Source of the DNA: Thunnus maccoyii
Taxonomy: Eukaryota; Chordata; Actinopteri; Scombriformes; Scombridae
Direction: 5' to 3'
DNA length: 64,000 nt
Assembly (NCBI RefSeq): GCF_910596095.1
Contig: NC_056544.1
Location: 9,843,155-9,907,154 of the forward strand
Position 1 is the stretch's first letter, and each line of letters opens with the position of its first letter. Positions 53,677-64,000 of the stretch are shown here, in pieces. The notes below the pieces were generated by a model. It had not been told where the DNA came from and did no database searches. It was given only the letters and a program-made list of their open reading frames with translations. The position numbers were made by a program, and so were the translations under genes.

Positions 53677-56600
53677 ATGTTGAGATTCAGCGTACATGTT
53701 TGGATGTTATGGTTTCTTTGTGCAGGTAATCTACAGAATGTATGTGGTAATAATTGTTGAATATTATTTGCAAATGTTCATCATGTCCTTCATCAATGTA
53801 GCTGTTAAATGTGTTGTATCAGTAGGGTAATAATTAGTGTATATGCAGAATAATAATTAGTATATTTTTCTTTTATTGTCATTCTGTTTGGCTGAGGTGC
53901 TCAATTAGTGTATGTTATAATGCACAACAGAAATTTGTATAGCTGGTTTCAATTCTAGATTTATTTTGTATGTCTAAACTAAATTACATTTTTTTAGATT
54001 TCTAAAATTTAAAGTTAGAGTTTCTTTCTCTTTTAATTTCTCATCTTAATTCTGTAGATTTATATCTACTGCTCCACACATGTTTGTAACTGTGTGCTGA
54101 CCCTTACTGACACATGGGTTTCAAATCTGAATGCAGTTTCATTTTTCATTGTTTTAAATCATGTACTGTAATTGTCTCTCCAGGCACTTTCTCTGATGAG
54201 GACATCAATGGATGTGAACAGCAGCCATGCCAAAACGGTGGCGTATGTGAGAGTCACAATGGAGGTTTCAGATGCCTTTGCTCCCAGCAGAGCCAAAGTG
54301 GGCGCCTCTATGGGGGGGAGACCTGCACAATTGCACTTTCAGGCTGTGATGACAACCAATGCGAGAATGGAGGAATATGCTCCCCCTTATTTGTAAATGA
54401 TGAGCACACTTATACATGCATCTGCCTTGCTGGCTTTACAGGCCCTAAATGCGAGACCACCACCGTCTTTTCATTTGAGTCTAGAGGCTACATGTACATA
54501 GAGACTCAGCTCTTAGACCCAGAGGCCCCTCTTAATGTGACATTCAGCTTCAGGACAGAAAGACCTGTCGGCACCCTCCTGCAGCGTAGAGTGGATGACC
54601 TGCTTCTCAGCATTGAGCTGATGGATGGAAAACTTTGCCTCCGCAGTCTGAGAGGCCAAGGGTCCAGCACACTGGTTCAGGAGCTCCCAGAGTACATGTC
54701 CAACAACAAGTGGCACACGGTGGAGGCGTCACTGGGCGGCGTGGTCAGCCTCATCAGGCTGCTCTGTACTGAAGGAAGCTGCACCATGGACACCAGCGCT
54801 GAAGTCCAGCTGTTTGAGCAAACCTCTGCTGCTCTCCCCCAGCCAGGAACAGTTCATCAAAGTCTCTTCATAGGAGCAGTTGGGGTTAACTGGGGCCTTG
54901 GCAGAGCAGTGGATGAAGCAGACTACCTGCCTGCTTTTGTGGGCTGCTTCAGAGATGTGTTTGTGGACTCACGTCTGGTGGTGCCTGTTATAGAGGCAGA
55001 AGATTCAGATGTCCAGGCAAACATCACTGTGGGATGCAGCGACAAAGACAAGTGCGATGACAGCCCATGTCAGAACCGAGGGCGCTGTGTGAGCCAGGGC
55101 TGGAGGAGCTACATGTGTGAGTGTCTCAGACCGTATGAGGGCACCAACTGTGCAGAGGGTAAGTCGTACACACACACACATACTAACAACACTGCATGCC
55201 ATTTCGATGTCTCAAAATCAATCCAACCAGTTCAGCCATTAAGTTCCCAGCACCATCTTCTTCTATTTTGCTTCATTTCCTCAAAGAAAACCTGATTGCC
55301 AACCACCTACTGTACACAATGTATTGTAGGTGCAAATTGTTAGCTATCTTGCCACAAATGACACAAACAATGTAACACAAAAGGAACCTTTAGGTATCTC
55401 TCAAAATAACCTGTTATAGATATTGTTATTTCACTCATAGTTTCCTGTCCCCAGATAATCATGAAACTGATCTATGATGTTTTTGACTGGCATATCACTT
55501 TAAGAGTGAAGGTTTCAGTGGTGTAATATCGGTATATATTATCTTGAGAAGGAACATTTCTATAGGCAGAACTACTGGAAGACCAATGCTGTAAAAACAG
55601 GTATAGGTTGAGTCAAGTTCAACCTCAGTCACATCACTGCAGAAGTCTCAATGGGTAGCTATGAGGAGATCCACCCTACAGGATGATAAATTTAGTCAGT
55701 AGACTTTAAAGGAGCTTACAGCCAGTAGAAATAGCACAGAGTTCAGCCATAGAGTCATGCAATTAGGAGGCATTCAGTAACACCTGAGCCAAGGATTAAA
55801 AAAACGTGGGTTTCAGTAGCTGACCTGGAACACCTTTGCTTTGGCAAATCAGGGAGTCTTACTGTCTCACACCATGCAGGGACATTATGGTTGGTTGGCA
55901 TCTAGAGCAGCTCTGACTGTACTTTTCAATGAACAGAATTAGCAGAGAACACTTGTCTCTGTCAAAACAGTGCTGGAAATAGTCCTTAACATCACCTGTC
56001 TTTCAATACAAGCTTTTGGCTGGTTGTAGTCTATCCATTCAGTTAATAACTGCACAAAAACTTAATGTTTTAGTATTAAATTGCTGATGTACTAATCAGG
56101 AAGAATTTTTTTCTCTCTTCCCTGCGCCCACATAGAGTATATCACTGCAAGGTTTGGAAGCAAAGACTTGGAGAGTTATGCTGTCTTCTCATTAGACGAT
56201 GACCCAGATGATACTGTGACCATATCCATGTTCATTCGCACCAGACAGTCCAGCAGCCTCCTCCTCATCCTGGCCAACAGCACCAGCCAGTACCTCCGCC
56301 TCTGGCTTGAGAAGGGCAGGGTCAAAGTTCAGGTGAACAACTTTGAGACCCTGGTTGGCCATGGTGTGGTCACTGACGGCCATTTCCACCTGGTGACTGT
56401 GAAGCTGGAGGGAATGGCAGCTATTTTGCTCCAGTCAGCCCAGAGCCAGGGCTCTATGCCCATTAGGCAGATCCAAGCCCATTCTGGTGATCTGGTCTTT
56501 GTTGGGGGGCTACCAGACCCAAGGGCCTCTGCTTCATTTGGTGGCTACTTTAAGGGATGCATCCAGGATCTGAGGATTAACAGCAAACGACTGCAGTTTT

Positions 56601-59600
56601 ATCCCATGAAAACTTCAGTGGAATCTTACAACCTGGAGAAACTCATCAACATCGAACAAGGATGCAGCAGTGACAATGCCTGTGCTGTGAGTAGCTGACA
56701 GAGCATTCATATAGCAATCTAGTCATGTTTATTGTGTTGTCTTTTCATTTCTAATCTGCACCAATAATGGTAGAGAACACTGTAGAACTGACAGAGGCAT
56801 GTCTTGATTGATTTGGGCTCTTTTCACTTCATTAGGTTAACCCCTGTCTCAATGCTGGAGTGTGTTACTCCATGTGGGACGACTTCATCTGTAACTGCCC
56901 CCCCAACACTGCAGGCCAGCGCTGTGAGGAGGTGAAATGGTGTGAGCTGTCTCCCTGCCCTGCCACTGCTGTGTGCCAGCCCCGCCCACAGGGCTTTGAA
57001 TGTGAGTGTCCTGAGATAAGTGTTGTTGTGCACTATTCCTGTCTCAGAAAGACCACAGTCTTAAAAATACATAACCATGGGATAAAAAAAGTCTAGAGAC
57101 TCTCTAAGAATGGCCGAGAAATAGGATCTATGCTATAAATACTATATTGTGTGCAGGTACCGTCACTATTCCTATATATGACTTGTAAAAACATCACTCA
57201 GGAATAGGATCCATAATAAATGTGTAAGCCTATTATTATACCAGCCCATATCTGATCTTGGTTTGTATCCACTGAAGGGACTGCCTGCAGTGTGCAGTCC
57301 CTTCAGGCCGCTCACTGGTGCAGGCACTGATTAATTACAGTGTGGCTGATTACAGTAGGGAACAGAGGTGAGGCAGGGATCCTACATAGGATTCCTCTAA
57401 GACGTGGTAATCCCTTGTCAGATTAAGTCTGCTGCCACATGCCCGTGGAAGTTTGTGATGACAGCTCTTCCTGGAAATGTCACATGTTCACCAAGAGAAA
57501 AATAGGGGAGCTGTTGATCCGGAGAAGCTGCCAATCTAAGCCTTTTTTTCTATGTTCTTCATACCATTACGTGCCTGCATTTGTGCACGTTAAGTATATT
57601 TTCACACTTTTCTGCATTTATCTGCTCCCCTCTTTTTTTTTTTTGGAATTACTGACCTGGTCTGGGAAGCTTTTTTTTCCACAGTTGGTTGTGGATTCCT
57701 GCATGTCACATGTTCGCAACCAAGGACCCAGCAAATCACATTGTACGCAGGTGCCTAAAGTCTGTTTTGACTATTGCGCAATTTACCCGACAAAACAAAC
57801 TGTAACTAACTGTTTTCTTATTTAGCTTTGTATTATGAGCGATCCTGTCCTACATGAACACACAACTTTTGCCAAAGTTACAACAGTTTTTTTCAGTTTT
57901 TCACGTGACAGATTTCTGTATTTGTGCTTTTTTCACTGGTTTGAAGTGGGCAGTGCTCGGCTAGAGAAAGGTGACGTACTTCCATGCGCAATGAGGATTG
58001 AGCAATGTTTGAATCAAATTGTGAGGACAGTTGTTGGGTTGTTGGTTAATGTTGCCAGCAGTCAATTAGGGCTGCAACTAACGATTATTTTCATTATCGA
58101 TTAATTGATTAGTTGGTGCTCCATAAAATGTCACAAAATGGTGAAAAATGACGATCATCATTTCCCAAAGCCCAAATTGATGTCCTCAAATATCTTCTTT
58201 TATCCTGAACAACAGTCCACAGACCAAAGATATTCAGTTTACTGTTATAGAGAAATATTCCCATTTGAGAAGCTTGAAACAGAGAATTTGGGACTCAAAA
58301 CAATCAATCAGTGATCAAAATAGTTGGTAATTAATTTAATAGTTGGCAACCAATCAATTAGTTGACTAATCATGCAGCTCTACTGTCAATCAATTCTGAT
58401 CAAACCACACCCGCATACTCCTGGTGGAACAGATTGGTCTAAGTAATCTTAAATAATACCTCTTTTTTTTTTTTTTGTAAGAGTAATGTAACACCTCCTG
58501 TAAATCTTGCCTTTGCTGATATCCAGTGGTTTACGTTTTCACCATCCTGCAGTGATGCACAGGTGTACTCCAGGACACCATGACATCGTTCTTGGGTGTG
58601 GTTACAGGTGCAACAAAGCACACAGGAAAACAATAAATCGTAACATGTAATTTCAGTTCCATTAAGTCTCTTCTCTTTCTCTCCTACAGGTTTATCTAAT
58701 GTGACATTTCGGGCTGAGAGTGAAGTTTTGCTCTATCGGAGCAATGGGAAGATTAAGCGCAGCCTCACCAGTGTCTCCCTCAGCTTCCGCACAAGACAGT
58801 TTGCTGCCACCATACTGCATGCACAAAAGGGCTCAGCCTACCTCACCATCTCCCTCCAGGACTCTCATGTGGTCATGGAGCACCAGGCTAGTGTTGACAA
58901 GGATTCCCTCAAGATGACTGTACAGAGCCAGGGTTCAGTCAGTGATGGAGAGTGGCACATTGTGGAGCTCAGTATGGACAACCAGACCTCCCGGTGGATC
59001 ATGGCTGTGGATAGAGGTAAAGAGGAGGTGTCCAAGATAACTGCTGGGAACCTGGATTTTCTTAGGGATGGAGTAGACATCTTCCTCGGGGGCCTGGATG
59101 CTACAGTGAGCTTGTCTGGGTGTCTGGGCCCTGTGGAGGTTGGAGGCCTTCTTCTTCCTTTCCACTTGGACACAGAGCTGAACCTCCCCAGACCTCAGGA
59201 GGAGCAGTTTGCGAGGATAAACATCAATGCTGCCCCGCGATACGGCTGCTGGGGAGCCAATGTGTGTGCGGCCAACCCCTGTCAGAACGAGGGTGCGTGT
59301 GAGGACCTGTTCGACCTGCCTCACTGCATGTGTCCCTCCGAGTGGACAGGGCCGCTATGCCAAGACCCGACAGACAAGTGCGCCTCCAGCCCCTGCATCT
59401 ACGGTGACTGCACCAACCTATCTGACGGATACAAATGTGTGTGTGAGCAGGGGTACACTGGTGAACAGTGTGAGACAGAAGTTGATTTGTGTGAAAATAG
59501 CAATTGCAGCAGTGGTGCCACGTGCCTCAAAGGTTTCCAAAGCTACACATGCCTCTGCCCCCAGAATCTGACAGGCCAATACTGCGAGTGAGTTCTTCCA

Positions 59601-61097
59601 CTTTGTTAATAACAACAAAGTTACAGTAGCACAACCTAAAACCAGAATTTTACTAACCAGAATTGTACTATATGGCACTAACTTGTCTCTAACAGTGAGA
59701 AGATTCCTGAGATCCCATGGTACATTGAGACAAACCCGTAAGTGTTTTTACATTAAATACCAAAAATAAACACATTTCCTTTGTTTCGCTATACTAATGT
59801 ACTACTAAATAATTGATGATGGCATTGACATTGTTTTTATTCGTCGATCTATCAAGACTTCCTCGGTTGCCTGTATCTACGTGCATGGGAACAAGATGGA
59901 ACTACAGCTGCTTTAATGGAGGGAACTGTTCTGAAGCAGACGCCTGCTACTGCCTGCCTGGTTTCACAGGACAGTGGTAGGTCATGCATCATGATTCTTA
60001 ATCCTCTTTGCCGCCCGAAGGTCCTGACCCCGAGGTTCCTCACACTCCACGTTAGGACCAAATGGTACCACATGAGGTTGCTAGACATGCAAACAGGGAT
60101 GCTCATATTAGATTTAAGACTGGTATATTGACGTCTGTGTATTCTTTAAATTAAATGTAAAAAAAATCTAGGTTACCTCGACACAAGAGACTTTTGAGAC
60201 CTGAAACCAGGGTCATGAGCCAGAAAAGGTTGATAAAACTCTGCACTAAAGCCTGCGTTTAAATCTGCTGTAATCATTATGTCTATATTAACAATGGCTC
60301 TAATGACTAGGTGTTATGTTAAAGGTGTTGCTTGAAGTGACGAACCCACAGAAAATTATCACCAAACCAAACCAAATTATTTTTTATTATATTATTTGTT
60401 TTGGTTTTCTGACCAGCAACTTTACTGTTGTGGTTCATTCTCACTGCTCTCATCTGTGTCGCTTTTAGATGCAGCTGCTCAGTGAAAAAACTCAAAAATC
60501 CATTTTTTAAAAACAAAGACTTACATTCATCAGGTGGCCAAAAGAATAATTACAAATAAACGCTACTGTTGCTTCATATCTGCTGGATGTGTAAAAATGC
60601 CACCATATTGTAACAAGTTTGCCATGTATCTACTGGTCAATGTTGTGTTGGGATCAGCTTGTTTCCGCTGCTCCCAAGTCGCCAAAAAATTAATTACTGC
60701 ATGTTTAAATTTCCGATTTGGATTTTGTGTAAAATTTCAACACTTTCTTAGACATGTGCAGCACATGAATGTATCATAAGAACTATTAAGTTACACGGTG
60801 TTTCATGTTCTTAATTCTTCTCTCATTCTTACTCCTCCTTCTAGGTGTGAGAAGGATGTGGATGAATGTGCCTCGGAGCCGTGTCTGAACGGAGGCTTCT
60901 GTATCAATTACGTGAACAGTTTTGAGTGTGTGTGTGATATGAATTACTCAGGGATACACTGCCAAATGGATGTCAGTGACTTCTACTTGTACATCTTCTT
61001 GGGCCTGTGGCAGAACCTGTTCCAGCTGATGTCCTACCTTATCATACGCCTCGATGATGAGCCAGAAATTGAGTGGGGATTCCACGTCAATGATTAG
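53677..61097 (+). CDS. crb1: Crumbs homolog 1, short CRB1-B-like form
   Basis: This is a single-pass cell-surface polarity or adhesion protein of retina and epithelia. The exons are 53677-53725 (signal peptide [17 protein letters not shown]), 54184-55158, 56136-56686, 56836-57001, 58690-59587, 59696-59737, 59857-59976 and 60845-61097. They join to exactly 1,017 codons plus stop. The order is two EGF modules, laminin G 1 (about 107-300), EGF, laminin G 2 (342-515), EGF, a partial EGF, laminin G 3 (581-765), and five C-terminal EGF modules ending [14 protein letters not shown]. Then comes a membrane segment (about 983-1003, [15 protein letters not shown]) and a short acidic tail ending [10 protein letters not shown]. 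Stretches such as PQEEQF and NGGNC match human CRB1. The roughly ten N-terminal EGF repeats and the FERM/PDZ-binding tail ending ERLI of canonical CRB1 are not found. The own signal exon and different tail are like the alternative isoform CRB1-B. Confidence 0.93.
58067..58382. mobile_element. Teleost non-autonomous repeat with TAGGGCTGCAACTAA ends, in crb1 intron
   Basis: It starts TAGGGCTGCAACTAACGATT and ends GACTAATCATGCAGCTCTA, an approximate terminal inverted repeat, with the usual interior ATTTTCATTATCGATTAAT. It is non-coding. Confidence 0.65.
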
Positions 61098-61895
61098 GAC
61101 TCCTGCTGGGATAGTGTGATCAAACTGGACTATAAATCTGGATAAGGTGTTACACTGAATTACATTTTTAAAAATGTCAATACACAGAAATGATTTGTTG
61201 TAAACTGCACATGGTACATCAATAGGCCCATTACACCAAAAAATACCAAAAGGACAAAAGAACTAAAACAACTGCTGGTGAATCCAGATTTTTGGGGACA
61301 GACCACTTGTTTACTGCTGCATAGGTTATCATTAATCCTCTTTGACAGTAAACCAAGAGGCTATGTATTGGTTCTAAAAACTGGTGTAAAACTAGTTCCC
61401 TATGTGCACACATCCAGTGCCACTCCATTATATGAGTCAGATTGTTCTGACCAGTTTTCTTGATAGTCTTACACCAAGGACAGTTGTTGTGCTCTCAGCT
61501 CTATAAAGAACCATTAACACAAGAACTAAAATTGTTTAATAATTTTCTTTTGTATTATTAAAAAAACAAGAGAGACAGGAAAAAGTTGCATTTTGTGCAA
61601 TAAATATATATTATCTGTGAAACTGTAACTCATAATAACTAGTGTACTGACAAGGTCAGTAGAAATGTGTCTGTTGTGAACAGATTTATGCGATTGAATG
61701 TTACATATTGCACCATATTTCACTCAGTATAATAATGCATTTTATCTGGTTCTCATACTGAAAACCACACGTTAGAGAGAGTTCCTCTTGTGCCTTAAAT
61801 CTCCACCTTTTATCCTGAGCACTGCTTTCTAATCAGTGCATGTCTTATAACTGTTCAGGGACACGTTCACATACAGTTATAATCCACTGGAGATT

Positions 61896-62013
61896 AATAA
61901 AATATCTGTCTATAGCTAGAAAGTCATTTATTCACTCTATGATAAATTGATGAAGGCAATTCTGGATGCAGTGCATGCAGTACCTGACATGTAAGATGAA
62001 AACATAAAATAAA
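61896..62013 (+). terminator. crb1: Polyadenylation signals, crb1
   Basis: AATAAA at 61896-61901 and again at 62008-62013, about 0.8-0.9 kb after the crb1 stop; the region between stop and signals is a plain 3' UTR. Confidence 0.5.
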
Positions 62014-62034
62014 CTTTGTTGCAAACTGTCTGCT

Positions 62035-62040
62035 TTTATT
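62035..62040 (-). terminator. senp5: Polyadenylation signal, SENP-family gene
   Basis: TTTATT on the + strand gives AATAAA on the minus strand, about 630 bases past the stop. It is only about 20 bases from the last crb1 signal on the other strand. Confidence 0.5.
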
Positions 62041-62666
62041 TAAACCTTTTTGTACATATTTCTATTGAGCAACAAATAAAAACAATAGTTTGGACAACTT
62101 AACTTTCTTCACAAACAAAATACACACAGCATCTATTCCATCATCTGGTGCTAACGGATGAACTACAACGCAAAAACATCCCAAACCACAAGGGGATAAT
62201 GCAATTAGACTTAAAAAATGTGCAAATAAGGTGTATAAATATCTCTACAGAAAATAAGTTACACCTAACCACAGAAACAAATGATGAAAGATTAGATCCA
62301 TTTCAACAGACAGTTCTTTAGAGAGTTATAATCTATAAGATCAGTCCATTTAATAAGGCTCTGTCGTTGCACCGTTTCCTTCAGTAGATGTTTGAACTGT
62401 TACATGAACAATACAATTTTTCTCTTAAATAACATGCCTGATTAAATACAGATAATATAAATACAGTGATCGTATAAAGATTAGGATTTAGCATGAACAG
62501 TGCATCTGCTACAAGACTGACTGGGATCATCCATATGCACTCACAGTGCTACAGAACAGCAATGGAGCCTTAAACAGACAAGTGTTGAATGATGATTTCA
62601 TACCCTAATGGGAAGCAGCACATATTATCAGCAATACATATTGTACATGTAACTGCAAGATACTCC

Positions 62667-63736
62667 TCAGCCCTGTTCATGGAGTTTACAATCACAGAGC
62701 TCCTTGTAGATCCTCTTACGTATCTTTGGTATGTCTTTCTGTGAAAACTGGAGTGGTTGTGCCAGGGCAAGGCATCTGGAATACTGAGAGAGAGGGCAGA
62801 AGGGAGTGATGATGTAATATATGAATGGATGAAAACAAATCAGACACAATAATGATTGGAGTCGGGCATACTAAGATGAAAAAAAGAATTCTGGTACCTC
62901 CAAGACAAAAACTCCACAGTCATTTTCATTGGTCTGTTGTGGGATTTTCTGTGAAGAACAGCAGGGGGAGACAAGACATCATGTCAGTGAGTGTGTCAGC
63001 TGAAAGTGAGCAGCAGGTGACGTTTTTATCCCTGATATGGCCTCTGGCACATACATTTTGTTCCTTTTGTGCCACAAGCTTTTGTAGTCTGTTATTATGG
63101 GATATTACATCAATGAAACATACCTCATCGAACGACACTGTCCAACCATTTTCAAATGCTGTTTGCTGCTTCTCTTTTGCTTCTGTCATCAAGTATTTCA
63201 AGATGTTCTATTGAAACAAAAACATAAAGTAAACAGTTTTACAATGTCTTACATACATTGACTTATAACCACTTCAGGGGAAGCTAATTAAATATTTATT
63301 ATGGATACTGGTGGAGTGACTGAAAATATAAAGAATATGTTATTACCCTTGCAACCTTCTGGAGCGCATTCCCTTGAGAGTCGTAAAGGCAGATCTTCTT
63401 TTTGACAATGTCAGCAGTCACCAGACACCAGTGAACCTCCAGGTGGATGGGCACCAAAAGCAGGCTCTTTGAAAACAAATCAACCTGCCCAAGAAGAGAC
63501 CCAGGGTCGGGTTAAATCCACTCACAGCATTCTCTCTCAATTTCTAAAGTCACTCTCACCTTTTAAAAACTGATCATGTTAAAGTTATTTATTCTCTGTT
63601 TTTTTTCCAAATCTACACGACAACAGCAATCTATATTGCAAACCATCTTAGACCTAACCTGCTTTGTCCATCTCTTAACGCCATCATATCCTTTGGTCAT
63701 GAGCTGCCGGTGGAAGAAGCTGTTGAGAAAATGGAC
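62667..63736 (-). CDS. senp5: SUMO-specific protease of the SENP3/SENP5 family, C-terminal part
   Basis: This is a cysteine protease (C48/Ulp1 family) that matures SUMO or removes it from targets, mostly in the nucleolus for SENP3/5. Five exons run leftward: 63736-63659 ([12 protein letters not shown]... [10 protein letters not shown]), 63484-63347 ([20 protein letters not shown]), 63207-63124 ([14 protein letters not shown]), 62948-62898 ([17 protein letters not shown]) and 62783-62667 (ending [16 protein letters not shown], stop). They give 155 codons. The catalytic His is in EVHW, the Asp in LYDSQG, and the Cys with its preceding Gln in [11 protein letters not shown]. The N-terminal region continues beyond base 64,000. 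The C-terminal helix [19 protein letters not shown] looks closer to SENP5 than SENP3, but the two are hard to tell apart from this part alone. It converges with crb1. Confidence 0.85.
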
Positions 63737-64000
63737 CTGGGAGTGATAAAAACAGGGATAAAAATCAAACTACAATTATGAGACAACAGGTCTATGTGTG
63801 TCTTACATGTGTGCTTATTTGTTTAAAACCTATTCTAGTCAGATTATGAAAGTCAAACACATTGGGTCAGCTTTAAAACAAATAGACCTGGGCCAGCACT
63901 TGCAAAATTGTTATTGTCTTAAGGTTCTTCAAATACTCAAAAGATAGGACAATTCTCTGACTGTGACACAATCAATATCACAGGCAAGGAAGACAAGGAA

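Noticed and set aside
54513-54716. Antisense open frames inside crb1 laminin G exons
   Set aside because: Shadows of the coding exon in other frames; no independent support.

Overview
The window is nuclear DNA of a ray-finned (teleost) fish. The evidence is intron-rich vertebrate genes, teleost-type interspersed repeats, and the gene order factor H family - zbtb41 - crb1. That order matches human 1q31.3 (CFH/CFHR - F13B - ASPM - ZBTB41 - CRB1), although no F13B or ASPM exon was seen here.

Region 1 (1-42,733) is a tandem cluster of complement factor H-related genes on the + strand, called A to E here. Each encodes short consensus repeats (SCR/sushi), and almost every SCR lies on its own phase 1-1 exon. 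The basic plan is: signal peptide, three SCRs, a short Ser/Thr or Gly/Thr linker exon, an SCR like human factor H SCR19, an SCR like SCR20, then a small Cys-containing tail spliced from two tiny exons. A, B and C lie on near-identical direct repeats of about 8.78 kb (1-8,777; 10,611-19,391; 19,392-27,823) plus a 1.83-kb partial copy (8,778-10,610). The partial copy gives gene B an extra linker + SCR19 module. D and E are hybrids: their front SCRs match the A-C family, but their linker, SCR19, SCR20 and tail come from a diverged second type. The hybrid joint falls inside a relic SCR exon. E also has two tandem copies of an extra Gly/Thr linker exon.

Region 2 (about 31,096-36,571) is repeat-rich and without an intact gene. 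It holds a stray fragment of a zbtb41 zinc-finger exon. Region 3 (44,475-50,483, - strand) is zbtb41, a BTB and C2H2 zinc-finger transcription factor; its reconstructed CDS is 945 codons. Region 4 (50,484-53,676) holds interspersed repeats and a LINE reverse-transcriptase fragment.

Region 5 (53,677-61,097, + strand) is crb1. The eight exons join to exactly 1,017 codons. The product has a signal peptide, three laminin G domains, about ten EGF modules, one membrane segment and an unusual short tail without the classical ERLI end, so it resembles the short CRB1-B form. Region 6 (62,667-64,000, - strand) is the 3' part of a SUMO protease of the SENP3/SENP5 family, with His, Asp and Cys of the catalytic triad visible; it converges tail to tail with crb1.

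The strongest biological signal is in the factor H cluster. The SCR19 and SCR20 exons carry dense amino-acid-changing differences between copies while the flanking introns are almost identical. Together with exon shuffling and gene conversion, this looks like a fast-evolving family of complement regulators or decoys. Near-identical tandem repeats are also assembly-prone, so copy number should be treated with care.
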